Source: CBDCFL01 sp965216135
GTDB lineage: Bacteria > Pseudomonadota > Alphaproteobacteria > Rhodobacterales > Rhodobacteraceae
Reading direction: 5' to 3'
Length of the DNA stretch: 64,000 nt
Assembly (NCBI GenBank): GCA_965216135.1
Contig: CBDCFL010000017.1
Span: 141,769-205,768 of the forward strand
Part shown: positions 46,423 through 55,401 of the stretch, piece after piece
Position numbering within the stretch: the stretch's first letter is position 1
Layout: each line of letters starts with the position of its first letter
Position numbers and translations under genes: made by a program
Notes under the pieces: generated by a model
What the model saw: the letters and a program-made list of their open reading frames with translations, nothing else
Told to the model about the DNA's origin: nothing
Databases searched by the model: none

Positions 46423-47385
46423 ATGGATCGCGCAGGAGCCGCAATGGCTTTGATGGCGCTAGGTGGCTCTGCAGCCGCTGAGGGCCACGGTGATTATCCA
46501 GAACGCCCCATCATGTTGATGGTCAGCTATGGTGCCGGTGGAGCAACGGATTTCCAAGCGCGCATCGTGACGATGACGGCGGGCAACGAAGACGCTTTGG
46601 GTATGCCCATTGCAATTATCAACAAGGCAGGCGCCGGTGGTCGCGTTGGTTGGAATTGGTTGTCATCGCAGGCCGAGGCCGATGGCTATACGCTTGGCGC
46701 TTATAACATCCCCCATTTCATCGCTCAGTCGATTGAAGGCGGCGTAGACTACAGCGCAGACAGCTTTGAACCAATTGCAAACTGGGGCGCTGACCCGGCC
46801 GTATTTGTTGTTGGTGCCGATAGCGCATTCAACTCAATGGCGGATATTATCGGCTATGCCAAAGCTAACCCAGGCGGGCTGACATTCTCTGGCGCAGGTT
46901 TATTTGTGGGTCACCACATCGCAGCGCTTCAGCTTGAGAAGGCTGCCGGTGTCGAATTGGCATATATCCCAAGCAACGCTGGGGGTGCCGGTGCGATGAA
47001 ATCTGTGATCGCCGGTGAAGTTTTGGGTGGCGTGAATAACCTGTCCGATGCGTTTCGTGCACGCAACGCTGGTAATGTCAAAATCCTTGGTGTGTTCGAC
47101 CTAGAGCGGAACAGCTTTATAGACGACGTCCCGACATTGGCCGAGCAAGGCTTTGACATCGACAATGCGTCCGTAAATTTCCGCGGCGTGATGGTGCCAA
47201 AGGGTACCCCACAGGCGGTGATCGATCACCTTGCCGCAGTCGTTCCAACAATGTTTGAGAACAGCCGGGTCCAAGGCAAAATGGCCGCTGGCGGTAGCCC
47301 AATGCATGTCATGAACCGTGCAGAAGTTCTAGAAATGTGGGCTGCACGTCAGACGACCCTCGAAGAGCTTCTTTCGGGACTCTAA
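46423..47385 (+). CDS. tctC: TctC-type periplasmic substrate-binding protein, damaged N-terminus
   Basis: The mature region (YPERPIMLMVSYGAGGATDF, GWNWLSSQAEADGYTLG, IPSNAGGAGAMKSVIAGEV, FRGVMVPKGTPQAVIDHLA) is a normal TctC/Bug-family binding protein. The best ribosome site (AGGGAGGA) precedes an ATG at 46415, but that frame stops after about 12 codons. The long frame begins with an ATG at 46423, giving a weak signal peptide (MDRAGAAMALMALGGSAAAE). One base near 46427 may have been lost from an original start at 46415. If so, secretion and transport may fail; if not, translation begins at 46423 at reduced efficiency. Confidence 0.85.
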   Translation: MDRAGAAMALMALGGSAAAEGHGDYPERPIMLMVSYGAGGATDFQARIVTMTAGNEDALGMPIAIINKAGAGGRVGWNWLSSQAEADGYTLGAYNIPHFIAQSIEGGVDYSADSFEPIANWGADPAVFVVGADSAFNSMADIIGYAKANPGGLTFSGAGLFVGHHIAALQLEKAAGVELAYIPSNAGGAGAMKSVIAGEVLGGVNNLSDAFRARNAGNVKILGVFDLERNSFIDDVPTLAEQGFDIDNASVNFRGVMVPKGTPQAVIDHLAAVVPTMFENSRVQGKMAAGGSPMHVMNRAEVLEMWAARQTTLEELLSGL

Positions 47386-47439
47386 AGACATTTGGCAGGG
47401 CGCAGCAATTGCGCCCTGCTGCAACCAAAGGACAAATGG

Positions 47440-48843
47440 GTGAACGCGCAAGACCCGATCGTTGAAGTGGAAGATATGGTAGCTCGCGCCCGCGCTGCAC
47501 AGCAGCGGTTTGAGGCGAACAGCAGCCAAGCGCTATACGATCGCGCGGCGGCAGCGGCGGCTTGGGCCATAATGGAACCCGCCCGCAATCAGGAATTGGC
47601 CAAAATGGCGGTTGAGACGACCGGCCTTGGCAATGTTCCTGACAAGATTACAAAGAACCACCGCAAAACACTTGGCTTGATGCGCGACATACAAGGTGTG
47701 CAAACCTTCGGCGTGGTCAAAGATGACGCCGAAACCGGCATCACCGAAATTGCCCGCGCTATTGGTGTGATCGGTGCGGTTGTACCATCAACAAATCCGG
47801 GAGCAACGCCTGCGAATAATATCATCAATGCACTAAAATGCGGCAATGCGATTGTTTTGTCACCCTCGCCAAAGGGCGTGCCAACTTGCGCGCGACTCAT
47901 TGAATTTATCTATGAGGAATTTGACAAATCTGACATTGATCGTGATCTCGTTCAAATGATCCCCGGCCTTGGATCGAAAGAAAAAACTCAACGTCTGCTA
48001 GAAATATCTGACCTTGTCGTCGTGACTGGTTCACAAAATAACGTCAATAGAGCTTACACTTGTGGAACACCCGCGGTTGCTGTGGGTGCTGGAAACGTCA
48101 CTGTCATCATCGATGAAACCGGGGACCTTAACGATGCTGCCGAGAAAATTCGAGCCTCGAAGACATTTGACAATGCAACATCTTGCTCGTCCGAAAACGC
48201 GGTCGTGGTGTTGGACCAAATCTATGATGCATTCGTTTCGGAAATGGCAAAATCAGGCGGGGCATTAATACGAGATGAAGCCGCGATCATCGCGAAGCTA
48301 TGGCCAGATGGACACTTGAACCGCAATGTTATCGCGCAGGATGCGCCTGCTATGATTGATGCGTTAGGCCTTGCTGGCATCGTCCCGGCCGACACAGAAT
48401 ATATAGCGGTCCAAACGACCGGCATCGGCCCCGATCACCCCCTCTCGGGAGAGAAGTTAAGCCGCGTTCTTGCATTATATCGGGCGCGCGATTTCGAAGA
48501 AGCAGTTGCGATTACACGCCGCATTCAATTGCACCAAGGTGCCGGGCATTCCGTGGGCCTACACTCGGCAGACAACGATCGCGCTCGTATTTTAGCCGAT
48601 GCAATCCCGACCTGCCGGATCATCGTGAACCAAGCGCATTGCTTCGCGGCAGGTGGTGCTTTCAACAATGGGATGCCGTTCTCGCTTTCGATGGGCTGTG
48701 GTTCATGGGGCGGCAATTCGATCGATGACAATTTGCATTGGAAGCACTTCGTGCAGACGACGAAAATTATCCGCGAAATTCCATCTCGCGAACCAAAAGT
48801 CGAAGATATTTTCGCAGATTACTGGGCGGAGACTGGCGCTTGA
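47440..48843 (+). CDS. CoA-acylating aldehyde dehydrogenase (SauS-like)
   Basis: This 467-residue enzyme belongs to the acylating aldehyde dehydrogenases (EutE/AdhE-N type), which interconvert acyl-CoA and aldehyde with NAD(P). The catalytic cysteine lies in FDNATSCSSENAVVV. Other blocks are VIGAVVPSTNPGATPANNII, ALKCGNAIVLSPSPKGV and VGAGNVTVIIDE. The start is GTG at 47440, with AAGGA about nine bases upstream. The next gene, a CoA ligase, overlaps by four bases, so the pair should reduce a free acid to its aldehyde. This pairing matches SauS/SauT of sulfoacetate catabolism, but the substrate here is unproven and no xsc or pta gene is nearby. Confidence 0.85.
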   Translation: MNAQDPIVEVEDMVARARAAQQRFEANSSQALYDRAAAAAAWAIMEPARNQELAKMAVETTGLGNVPDKITKNHRKTLGLMRDIQGVQTFGVVKDDAETGITEIARAIGVIGAVVPSTNPGATPANNIINALKCGNAIVLSPSPKGVPTCARLIEFIYEEFDKSDIDRDLVQMIPGLGSKEKTQRLLEISDLVVVTGSQNNVNRAYTCGTPAVAVGAGNVTVIIDETGDLNDAAEKIRASKTFDNATSCSSENAVVVLDQIYDAFVSEMAKSGGALIRDEAAIIAKLWPDGHLNRNVIAQDAPAMIDALGLAGIVPADTEYIAVQTTGIGPDHPLSGEKLSRVLALYRARDFEEAVAITRRIQLHQGAGHSVGLHSADNDRARILADAIPTCRIIVNQAHCFAAGGAFNNGMPFSLSMGCGSWGGNSIDDNLHWKHFVQTTKIIREIPSREPKVEDIFADYWAETGA

Positions 48844-50345
48844 TCTTTGATCCAAACCATCCACCCGAAGGCACGGTTCGCGACTGGCTAGACCACCGTG
48901 CAGGCGTTGGTGGCATCGCCATGGTGTTCCCGGAAACGGAAGAAATGCTCGAATGGCAAGAATTGAAATCAGAAGCAATTGAAACCGCGTTGACGCTTAC
49001 CGCCCTGGGTATCGAGAAGGGCGAAAGTGTCGCCATCGTACACCCCAATTGCCGAGCGGGCGTGATCGCCCTCTACGGTGTCCTATACGGCGGATTTCGC
49101 GCAACAATGATCAATCTCGCCGCTGGCCGCGATGCCATTAGCTACGCGCTCAACCACAGTCACGCGCGTTTTGCATTTGTTCATGAAGCAGCAAATGAAG
49201 TTTTCGCAACAGCCGCGCCTGAAGGAATTGAAGTCGTCGCAGAAAAGGTCAAAAGTACTCGCCCGCTTCATGCTCTCAAAAGCCACGATCATGCACTTCT
49301 GATGTACACCTCTGGTACAACGGGGAAACCAAAAGGTGTTGTCCACAGTCACGCAAGTCTGCTGGCCGGCGGCTGGACCACCGCAATTGCTCACGATCTG
49401 ACGTCCAGCGACCGCGGCTTCTGTGTCCTGCCGATCCATCATATCAACGGCCTTTGCGTGACCGTCATCGGCGCATTGGTTTCTGGCGGCTCCTTGGCTG
49501 TTGTTTCGAAATTCTCGGCAAGCCGGTTCTGGGAGCAGGCATCAGACGCTTCCGTGACATGGTTCTCTGTTGTGCCGACAATTATTAGTCACCTTCTGCA
49601 CGGCGTGAATGAGCCGAATGCAGACTGTGTCAAGCGGTTGCGTTTTGGCAGGTCAGCGTCTTCTGCGTTGGCCGTGGAAACGCAACGCACGTTTGAGGGG
49701 CGGTTTGGTGTGCCCATCATCGAAACCATGGGCCTGACTGAAACCGCTGCGCAAATCTTATCAAACCCACTGCCGCCGAAGACAAGAAAAATTGGCTCCC
49801 CTGGATTCAGCTACGGAAACGAAATCCGCATTTTGACGCCCGAATTGAATGATTGCCAGCGCGATGTAGAGGGTGAAATCGCTGTGCGTGGGCCAAATGT
49901 TATGATTGAATACCTAGACAATCCAGAAGCGACAAATGCTACTTTTACCGACGATTGGTTGCGGACGGGTGACCTTGGAAAGATGGATCAGGATGGCTAC
50001 GTCTATGTCACAGGCCGCCTCAAAGAACTGATCATCAAGGGCGGCGAAAACATCGCGCCCAGAGAAATTGACGAAGCCCTTTATACCCATCCTGATATCG
50101 TGGAAGCAGCCACATTTGCGCGTCCCTGTAGTCAATACGGAGAACGCGTCGAAGCTGCAGTACGAATAACCGAGGGGTCTGAGCTTGGGGAAAGTCAGTT
50201 AATCGAAATTTGCCGCCAGCGATTGGGGCCATTCAAATCACCGGACGTTATTCACTTCCTAGATGAGCTTCCAAAGGGGCCTTCCGGAAAGATTCAACGA
50301 CTAAAGTTGGCTGAGTTACTGAAAGAGAGCAATAAACGCGACTGA
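48840..50345 (+). CDS. AMP-forming CoA ligase (SauT-like)
   Basis: This 501-residue ANL-superfamily enzyme activates a carboxylate to acyl-CoA. Motifs are LLMYTSGTTGKPKGVVHSHA, ETMGLTETAAQ, WLRTGDLGKMDQDGYVYVTG, GRLKELIIKGGENIAPREID and PKGPSGKIQR with the catalytic lysine. Translation probably starts with TTG at 48840 (LIFDPNHPPEG), overlapping the dehydrogenase stop as TTGA, with GGAG about eleven bases upstream. A longer frame to 48738 would lie inside the dehydrogenase gene. Acting before the acylating dehydrogenase, it supplies the acyl-CoA. Sulfoacetate is a candidate acid; other small acids are possible. Confidence 0.87.
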   Translation: MIFDPNHPPEGTVRDWLDHRAGVGGIAMVFPETEEMLEWQELKSEAIETALTLTALGIEKGESVAIVHPNCRAGVIALYGVLYGGFRATMINLAAGRDAISYALNHSHARFAFVHEAANEVFATAAPEGIEVVAEKVKSTRPLHALKSHDHALLMYTSGTTGKPKGVVHSHASLLAGGWTTAIAHDLTSSDRGFCVLPIHHINGLCVTVIGALVSGGSLAVVSKFSASRFWEQASDASVTWFSVVPTIISHLLHGVNEPNADCVKRLRFGRSASSALAVETQRTFEGRFGVPIIETMGLTETAAQILSNPLPPKTRKIGSPGFSYGNEIRILTPELNDCQRDVEGEIAVRGPNVMIEYLDNPEATNATFTDDWLRTGDLGKMDQDGYVYVTGRLKELIIKGGENIAPREIDEALYTHPDIVEAATFARPCSQYGERVEAAVRITEGSELGESQLIEICRQRLGPFKSPDVIHFLDELPKGPSGKIQRLKLAELLKESNKRD

Positions 50346-50374
50346 GGCGGCCTCATTTTGCTAGGGCTTGTTGA

Positions 50375-50475
50375 CGTTTAGGGATTCCCAAATCGGCTGA
50401 TGACTGATTCAAGGTTGCAAACAGAGGAGAGCAGCCTTGATCCGCACAGTTCTGACCGACGTCCAATGGGCTGTC
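50375..50475 (+). mobile_element. 5' fragment of an IS5-family element
   Basis: A terminal stretch (GGGATTCCCAAATCGGCTGA) is followed by a TTG-initiated frame MIRTVLTDVQWA, the usual N-terminus of IS5/IS427-group transposases. The frame is cut after about a dozen codons by the IS21-a copy at 50476. Confidence 0.7.
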
Positions 50476-51508
50476 TGTCAACGCCGGACTAAAACTACTG
50501 CACTCGCCGGAGAGAAAGTACCTCAGTTTGACAGGCATAGGTTTGTCCATAGACCCGCATAGCGGAGTGCCCCCGAATAGCGACGCAGTTGTGCGGGGCT
50601 GTGGTCAAACCGGGGGGCGTTGTTTGGGTTTCAGGCTTTGTCTGACTGTCGGCTGTGTTTGAGGCGGTAGCTTTCGCCGTTCATTTCCAGGATGTGGACG
50701 TGGTGGGTCAGCCGGTCGAGAAGCGCGCCAGTAAGGCGTTCCGAGCCGAAGGTGCTGGTCCATTCATCGAACGGCAGGTTGGACGTCACAATGGTTGATC
50801 CGCGCTCGTAGCGTTGTGAGAAGACCTCAAACAGCAGTTCAGCGCCGGTTGTTGACAGGGGCACATATCCAAGCTCATCGATGATCAGCAGGCTGTATTT
50901 GCTCAGTTGCTTCTGCAGACGCAGCAGGCGCTTCTCATCCCGGGCTTCGAGGAGTTCATGGACCAAAGCAGATGCGGTGATGAAGCCGACAGCCAGGCCC
51001 TTCTGACAGGCTGCCAACCCAAGGCCGAGGCCAATATGCGTCTTGCCGGTGCCGCTGTTTCCCACGGCGATGATGTTCTCATTGCGGCTGATGTAATCAC
51101 AGCGCGCCAACTCCATCACCAGCATCTTGTTCAACGAGGGCATGGCCTTGAAGTCAAAGCTGTCGAGACTTTTGACGGCCGGGAACTTTGCAGCCTTGAT
51201 CCGCCGTTCCACCATGCGTCGCTCCCGGTCGATGAGCTCCAGTTCGGCGAGGCGCAAAAGGTAGCGGGAATGATCGATGCCTTCCGCCGCGCATTGTTTG
51301 GCGACCTTGTCATACTCACGCAGGAAAGTCGGCAGACGCAGGCTCTTCAGATGATGGGCCAGCAACAGTTGAGGTGTATCCGTCATCACCGGTCCCCTGA
51401 CAACAGCGCCATGTAGTCGCCTGGGGATGTGACCGCGACATGGGCTTTCGGGAGGTAGGGATAAACCGTCATATCCAGCCGGGAAGGTCTGCGTTCGATC
51501 CGGCACAG
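50476..51508 (-). mobile_element. IS21-family element (type a), truncated copy 2
   Basis: The 1033 bases read the same as 27479-28511 in the same orientation. They comprise the left end, istB and the last codons of istA. The copy is cut at 51508 by another IS21-family element that begins TGTCAATGAGCGTTC. Together with copy 1 it forms a direct repeat around about 23 kb. Confidence 0.92.
50631..51386 (-). CDS. istB: IS21 transposition ATPase IstB (type a, copy 2)
   Basis: This 251-residue AAA+ protein appears identical to 27634-28389, including Walker A (NSGTGKTHIG) and Walker B (LLIIDELGYVPL). Start MTDTPQLLLAHHLKSL. It lacks its istA partner in this copy, but could assist an IstA produced elsewhere. 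Confidence 0.92.
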   Translation of the reverse strand: MTDTPQLLLAHHLKSLRLPTFLREYDKVAKQCAAEGIDHSRYLLRLAELELIDRERRMVERRIKAAKFPAVKSLDSFDFKAMPSLNKMLVMELARCDYISRNENIIAVGNSGTGKTHIGLGLGLAACQKGLAVGFITASALVHELLEARDEKRLLRLQKQLSKYSLLIIDELGYVPLSTTGAELLFEVFSQRYERGSTIVTSNLPFDEWTSTFGSERLTGALLDRLTHHVHILEMNGESYRLKHSRQSDKA

Positions 51509-51636
51509 TGTCAATGAGCGTTCAAAAGTGACCCGGCTTCAGCGTTTAAAAGTGACCCACCCGTGATGAGGCAAAGCCAGCAGGCGAGATGCCCTCAAAT
51601 AGCGATCTCGTCTGCTGGCTTTGTTTGCGCTGCGGT

Positions 51637-52345
51637 TTATTGTTTTCGGGCCCTTTTACTCTGAGCGAACCGGTAGGATGTGTTTCCGGTTTCGATTATG
51701 GAGCAATGATGTGTCACCCTGTCGAGGAGCGCGGTTGTCATCTTGGGATCGCCGAAGACGGAGACCCATTCACCGAACTCCAGGTTGGTGGTGATGATGA
51801 CGCTGGTTTTCTCGTAGAGTTTGCTTATCAGATGGAACAGCAGCGCGCCGCCGGACTTTGGGAACGGGATGTAACCCAGCTCATCAATAATGACGCAATC
51901 CAGTGGCGTCAGTTGCCGGATGATCTTCCCGGCATTACCCTCGGCCTGCTCCCTGATCAGGGCGTTGATCAGATCCACAGCATTGAAGAAGCGGGCCTTT
52001 TTGCCCTGATTGATCAATGTGGTTCCCAGAGCAATGGCGATGTGGGTTTTGCCTGTGCCAGTTCCGCCCACCAAAATGAGGTTGTGGGCGTCTTGGGTGA
52101 ACTGTCCGGAGCAGAAGGGATCGATCCGAGCCTGAGTAACAGCGGCTGCGCTGTAATCGAAGGTGGCAAAATCCTTGTGATGCGGGAACTTTGCTTTCCA
52201 ATCCGCATTTGATACTCGATTGAGCGGACCTGACGTTCTACGGTCTCAGCGTCGATCAGTTGTTTTATCGCAGTGGTCAGGCTCGGCGACTTGCGCGCGG
52301 ACAGCAAATCATGTGCGCAAGCTGCCATTCCATGCAATCTAGAGC
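51637..52345 (-). pseudogene. istB: IstB (type d), frameshifted and 5' truncated
   Basis: The C-terminal 145 residues include Walker A (LVGGTGTGKTHIAIALG) and Walker B (CVIIDELGYIPFPKSG) and end SYRFAQSKRARKQ. The N-terminal region (SLTTAIKQLIDAETVERQVR) lies in another frame, which meets the rest near 52205 before WKAKFPHHKDFATFDYSAAA. The extreme 5' end is cut near 52345, where IS630 DNA begins. Confidence 0.82.
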
Positions 52346-52349
52346 TACG

Positions 52350-53380
52350 GACATTTATTCTGCAACATAGTTTGCGGCTCTGAAGTAGTTTTCGCACTCT
52401 TGAGGTTCGAATAGATCGCAGATGTCACCCACGGCTTCAGTCAGGGCATCAAATGTTCTGGCGGCCATCCTTCGCAGGTGGGCTTTGAGCTTGGAGAAGG
52501 CCATCTCGATCGGGTTCAGGTCGGGGCTGTATGGTGGCAAAAAGAGCATCCAGTTTCCCTGCGCCTTCAGCAACGCCTGCGCCCATGCGGACTTGTGTGA
52601 AGACAGGTTGTCGGCGATCACGACGTCACCGGGCTGAAGCGTCGGGGCGAGCTGTGTTTCGATATAGACATCGAAGGCAGCACGGTTCATCGGGCCGTCA
52701 AGCAGCCAGGGAGCGGTCAACTCATCAACGCGCAGCCCTGCAATGAAGGTTCTGGGTGCGCCAATGGCCGAAGGGGGCATCCGCTTCCAGACGCGCGCCG
52801 CAGGGAGATCTCCCGCGCAGGCGCGTGAGCTTGGTCGTCACCGCCGTTTCGTCGATAAAGACCAACCTGTGCGGCTCAAGTCGCATCCTCGGCTGGCGTC
52901 GGTGCCGCCACTCGTATCGCGCGGCGCGCACCCGCTTGCGCCGCCTCTCCGTTGCAATCAAGGATTTTTTTATATGTGTAACCGAGCCGGTGCTTGAGGA
53001 AGCGCGACAGCTCTGCCGGAGCGGCCCGCATATCGTGTTCCTGAATAAGCGCCTCGGCCAGTTCCGGCATCGTAATGTCTGGCCTGCGATCCACTGTTGT
53101 CTTGAGAAACCCCGCAAACACTTCCAGTCTGCTGCTGCCTTTTGGTCGGCCCCGCTTGGCTGGTGCGATGGAACCCGTTTGTCGGCGGCGCTGCCTAATC
53201 CGCACGGCACTCGCCGCTGATATCCGAAACCGCCGCGCAGCTTCGTGACACGAATGGCCCTCTACGATGAACGCAAGAACCCGCTCACGCAGGTCCAGTG
53301 ATAGTGTCTTGCCCATGATCCACCTCCAAATATGGTGAATCACAAATCAAGCCTTGTGGGAATCCCTTTGATTCAGAAAT
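52350..53380 (-). mobile_element. IS630-family element (type C)
   Basis: The element lies between the istB and istA remnants of IS21-d. Its transposase is related to type A. The right end is near GGGAATCCC at about 53375; the left end is near CTACGGACATTTATTCTGC at about 52350. Exact ends were not fixed. Confidence 0.75.
52355..53316 (-). pseudogene. IS630 transposase (type C), two frame changes
   Basis: The N-terminal frame starts MGKTLSLDLRERVLAFIVEG with a helix-turn-helix and runs to GYTYKKILD. The second frame (KKSLIATERRRKRVRAARYE to DAPFGHWRTQ) joins at a run of seven A (ATAAAAAAATCC). That is a plausible programmed slip site in IS630 relatives. The third frame (TFIAGLRVDELTAPWLLDGP, YSPDLNPIEMAFSKLKAHL to NYVAE) joins near 52745, where one extra A seems present (CAGAACCTTC). 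The second change is more likely a true mutation or error. Confidence 0.8.
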
Positions 53381-53424
53381 TCAATCCGAGGCTCTAAGGC
53401 CAGCCAATTGATCAATGAGGGCAT

Positions 53425-53957
53425 TCATGCTGTCATCTCTCGGCGGGCGCACAATGTCTCATATCGTTTGCAGTTGGCCTCCGGGCGCATCGTCAGCATG
53501 GGATAGTCATAGCTTTGTGCCAGTGGGGGGATGATCGGTTCGACCAACTGATTGATCAAGTTGATGACGGCAGGCAAGCGTAGGGTGTTTTGCGCGACAG
53601 CCAGATCACAGGCCGTTTCCACAACGTCAATCCCGTGGTCTTGCGCCAGCATAAGAAGGTCTACAAACTCCCGATCTCCACCTTTGCCCTTCATGTAATG
53701 CACCCTGATCTGGTGCATGGCATCTGGCAGGTGCCAATCCACAGGGCGCGCCATCACGCAGGGCTCCGGGCTTGCGTACCAGCAAAGGGACATAATGCCA
53801 GGGCTCAAAGTAACTGATATTACGGGTAAAGTGACGTTTGTGCTCGGCGATCACATCTTGACCTGCAACCACTTTGACGCAACCGGCATAGGCCCGCAAC
53901 GAGACATGGTTTCCAGCAAAACAGGCCGGAACGCTGTAGCGGTTGCTGTCATATTGA
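53425..53957 (-). pseudogene. istA: IstA C-terminal remnant (type d)
   Basis: The upstream frame (DSNRYSVPACFAGNHVSLRA to HYVPLLVRKPGALRDGAPC) is IstA-like, and the downstream frame (HQIRVHYMKGKGGDREFVDL to ARREMTA) continues it with a frame change near 53750. The 5' part is missing, replaced by IS200 DNA at about 53960. Confidence 0.8.
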
Positions 53958-53974
53958 ACCAGGCAACTAAACCA

Positions 53975-54394
53975 CTACCGGCTGATGCCGGTAGGTTTTC
54001 TTTTGGAGTGGATCTCCAGATACTGAAGTATAACGTCGTCGGTCACATTTCCTGATGTGGTCGAGAAATATCCCCGGGCCCAAAACCGCCTGCCCCAAAA
54101 CCGTTTTTTCAGGTCTGGAAACTCCATCTGTATCTTGCGCGAAGATCGCCCCTTGATCCGTTGCATCACCGTTGAGAGTGCCAAATGCGGCGGGATCGAC
54201 ACGAATATATGCACATGATCGCTGGATAAGACGCCCTTCTCGATCCGGACACCCATTTCGCTGCAGGTCTGGCGGATGATCTCACGCAAACGCTCTCGCA
54301 GTTCACCCTGCAAAACCTTGTAGCGATATTTGGTCACCCAAACGATGTGATATCGGTGGTAAAATTTGGTATGACCACCAGTACAATAGGTCAT
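53975..54394 (-). CDS. tnpA: IS200-type Y1 HUH transposase TnpA
   Basis: This 139-residue enzyme starts MTYCTGGHTKFYHRYHIVWV. The HUH motif is SSDHVHIFVSIPPHL, and the catalytic tyrosine is expected in VILQYLEIHS near residue 128. It moves single-stranded DNA without target duplication. The stop codon and last residues lie inside the right hairpin. The start codon and ribosome site lie inside a 25-bp perfect inverted repeat, suggesting strong translational repression. The gene appears intact. Confidence 0.92.
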   Translation of the reverse strand: MTYCTGGHTKFYHRYHIVWVTKYRYKVLQGELRERLREIIRQTCSEMGVRIEKGVLSSDHVHIFVSIPPHLALSTVMQRIKGRSSRKIQMEFPDLKKRFWGRRFWARGYFSTTSGNVTDDVILQYLEIHSKRKPTGISR

Positions 54395-54456
54395 GAACCT
54401 TCTCCCTGTTTTTGGCTTTCACCCAAGGGCGAGCCAAAAACAGGGAGAAGGTTCAT
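54393..54456 (-). promoter_or_regulatory. 25-bp inverted repeat hiding the tnpA start
   Basis: The arms 54393-54417 and 54432-54456 are perfect complements (ATGAACCTTCTCCCTGTTTT and its reverse complement, plus five more bases), with a 14-base loop. In the mRNA the second arm contains AGAAGG and the first two bases of the tnpA ATG. A hairpin would block initiation and could also stop read-through transcription. Confidence 0.85.
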
Positions 54457-54462
54457 CAAAAA

Positions 54463-55401
54463 TTAGCTGAAGCTGACCGGCTGGAAGCCGGTGGCTCTGA
54501 CCCTAAGAATTGGAAAGTAGACGTCGGATGGCGTGACGTTGTTCAGGCTCTCATGATACCGGTGATGGTTGTAGTGATCGACGAAGGCTTCGATCTGGTG
54601 CTTTAGGTCGCCTGGCAGGAAGTAATTTTCCAGCAGAATGCGGTTCTTCAGGGTCTGATGCCAGCGTTCGATCTTGCCTTGGGTCTGTGGATGATATGGT
54701 GCCCCGCGAGAATGCCTCATGCCTTTGTCGCTCAGCCATTCGGCCAGGTCGCCCGAGACGTAGCTGGAGCCGTTGTCACTCAGCAGTTGCGGCTTGTGAA
54801 CGACATGGACCTGATCGCAGCCTGAAGCCTGTAACGCCAGATCCAGCGTGTCCGTCACATCTTCTGTCCTCATGTTGGTGCAAAGCTTCCAGGCAATGAT
54901 GTAGCGGCTGTAATCGTCCAGGATCGTGCTGAGATAGAACCAACCCCAACCGAGAACCTTGAGATAGGTAAAGTCGGTCTGCCAAAGCTGATTGATGGCT
55001 GTGGTCTTGTCTTTGAACTCGCTGGCGGCTTTGATCACGATGAAAGCCGGGCTGGTGATCAGGTCGTGCGCCTTCAGCACACGATACACCGAAGCCTCTG
55101 ATACAATGTAGCTTTCTGTATCCGTGAACGTCACCGCCAGCTCTCGCGGCGACAGCTCCGTCTCTGTCAAAGCCAGCTTGACGATCTTGGTCCGGACTGC
55201 GTCAGGGATGCGGTTCCAAACGTGCTTTGGCTTCGGGGATTGGTCCTTCAGCCCAGCCTCACCACGCTGCCGGTACCGATCATACCAACGGTAGAATGTG
55301 GTGCGGGGAATGTTGAGTTTGGCCAAAGTTTGACGGGCGGACAGATGGGAGCCTTCGACTAGCCTGATGATCTCCAGCTTCTCGGATGCAGCATACCTCA
55401 T
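54463..55401 (-). pseudogene. IS3-family transposase OrfB, C-terminally truncated
   Basis: The frame starts MRYAASEKLEIIRLVEGSHL and carries an HTH_21-like region and an rve integrase core with DDE residues in WQTDFTYLKVLGWGWFYLST, LLSDNGSSYVSGDLAEWL and QGKIERWHQTLKNR. After NNVTPSDVYF the last dozen or so residues come from IS200 DNA (RVRATGFQPVSFS). The normal C-terminal tail is missing. It overlaps orfA by four bases, where IS3 elements normally frameshift to make OrfAB. Confidence 0.85.

Larger units (their letters stand above)
51509..53960 (-). mobile_element. IS21-family element (type d), degraded
   Basis: The left end reads TGTCAATGAGCGTTCAAAAG. It contains a frameshifted istB (51637-52345), an IS630 insertion (about 52350-53380) and a frameshifted 3' part of istA (53425-53957). 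It is then cut by an IS200 element. It is unlike types a, b and e. Confidence 0.8.
53962..54512 (-). mobile_element. IS200/IS605-family element
   Basis: One tnpA gene lies between two subterminal hairpins: CTACCGGC-TGAT-GCCGGTAG (53975-53994) and ACCGGCT-GGA-AGCCGGT (54476-54492). These fit the single-strand structures recognised by Y1 transposases. The element replaced the 3' end of an IS3 orfB. No tnpB is present, so it is an IS200-type minimal element. Confidence 0.88.

Noticed and set aside
52960..52980. Run of A at the IS630-C frame change as a decay mutation
   Set aside because: A seven-A slip site at this place can be programmed frameshifting in IS630 relatives, so it was not counted as damage; the second change at 52745 was.
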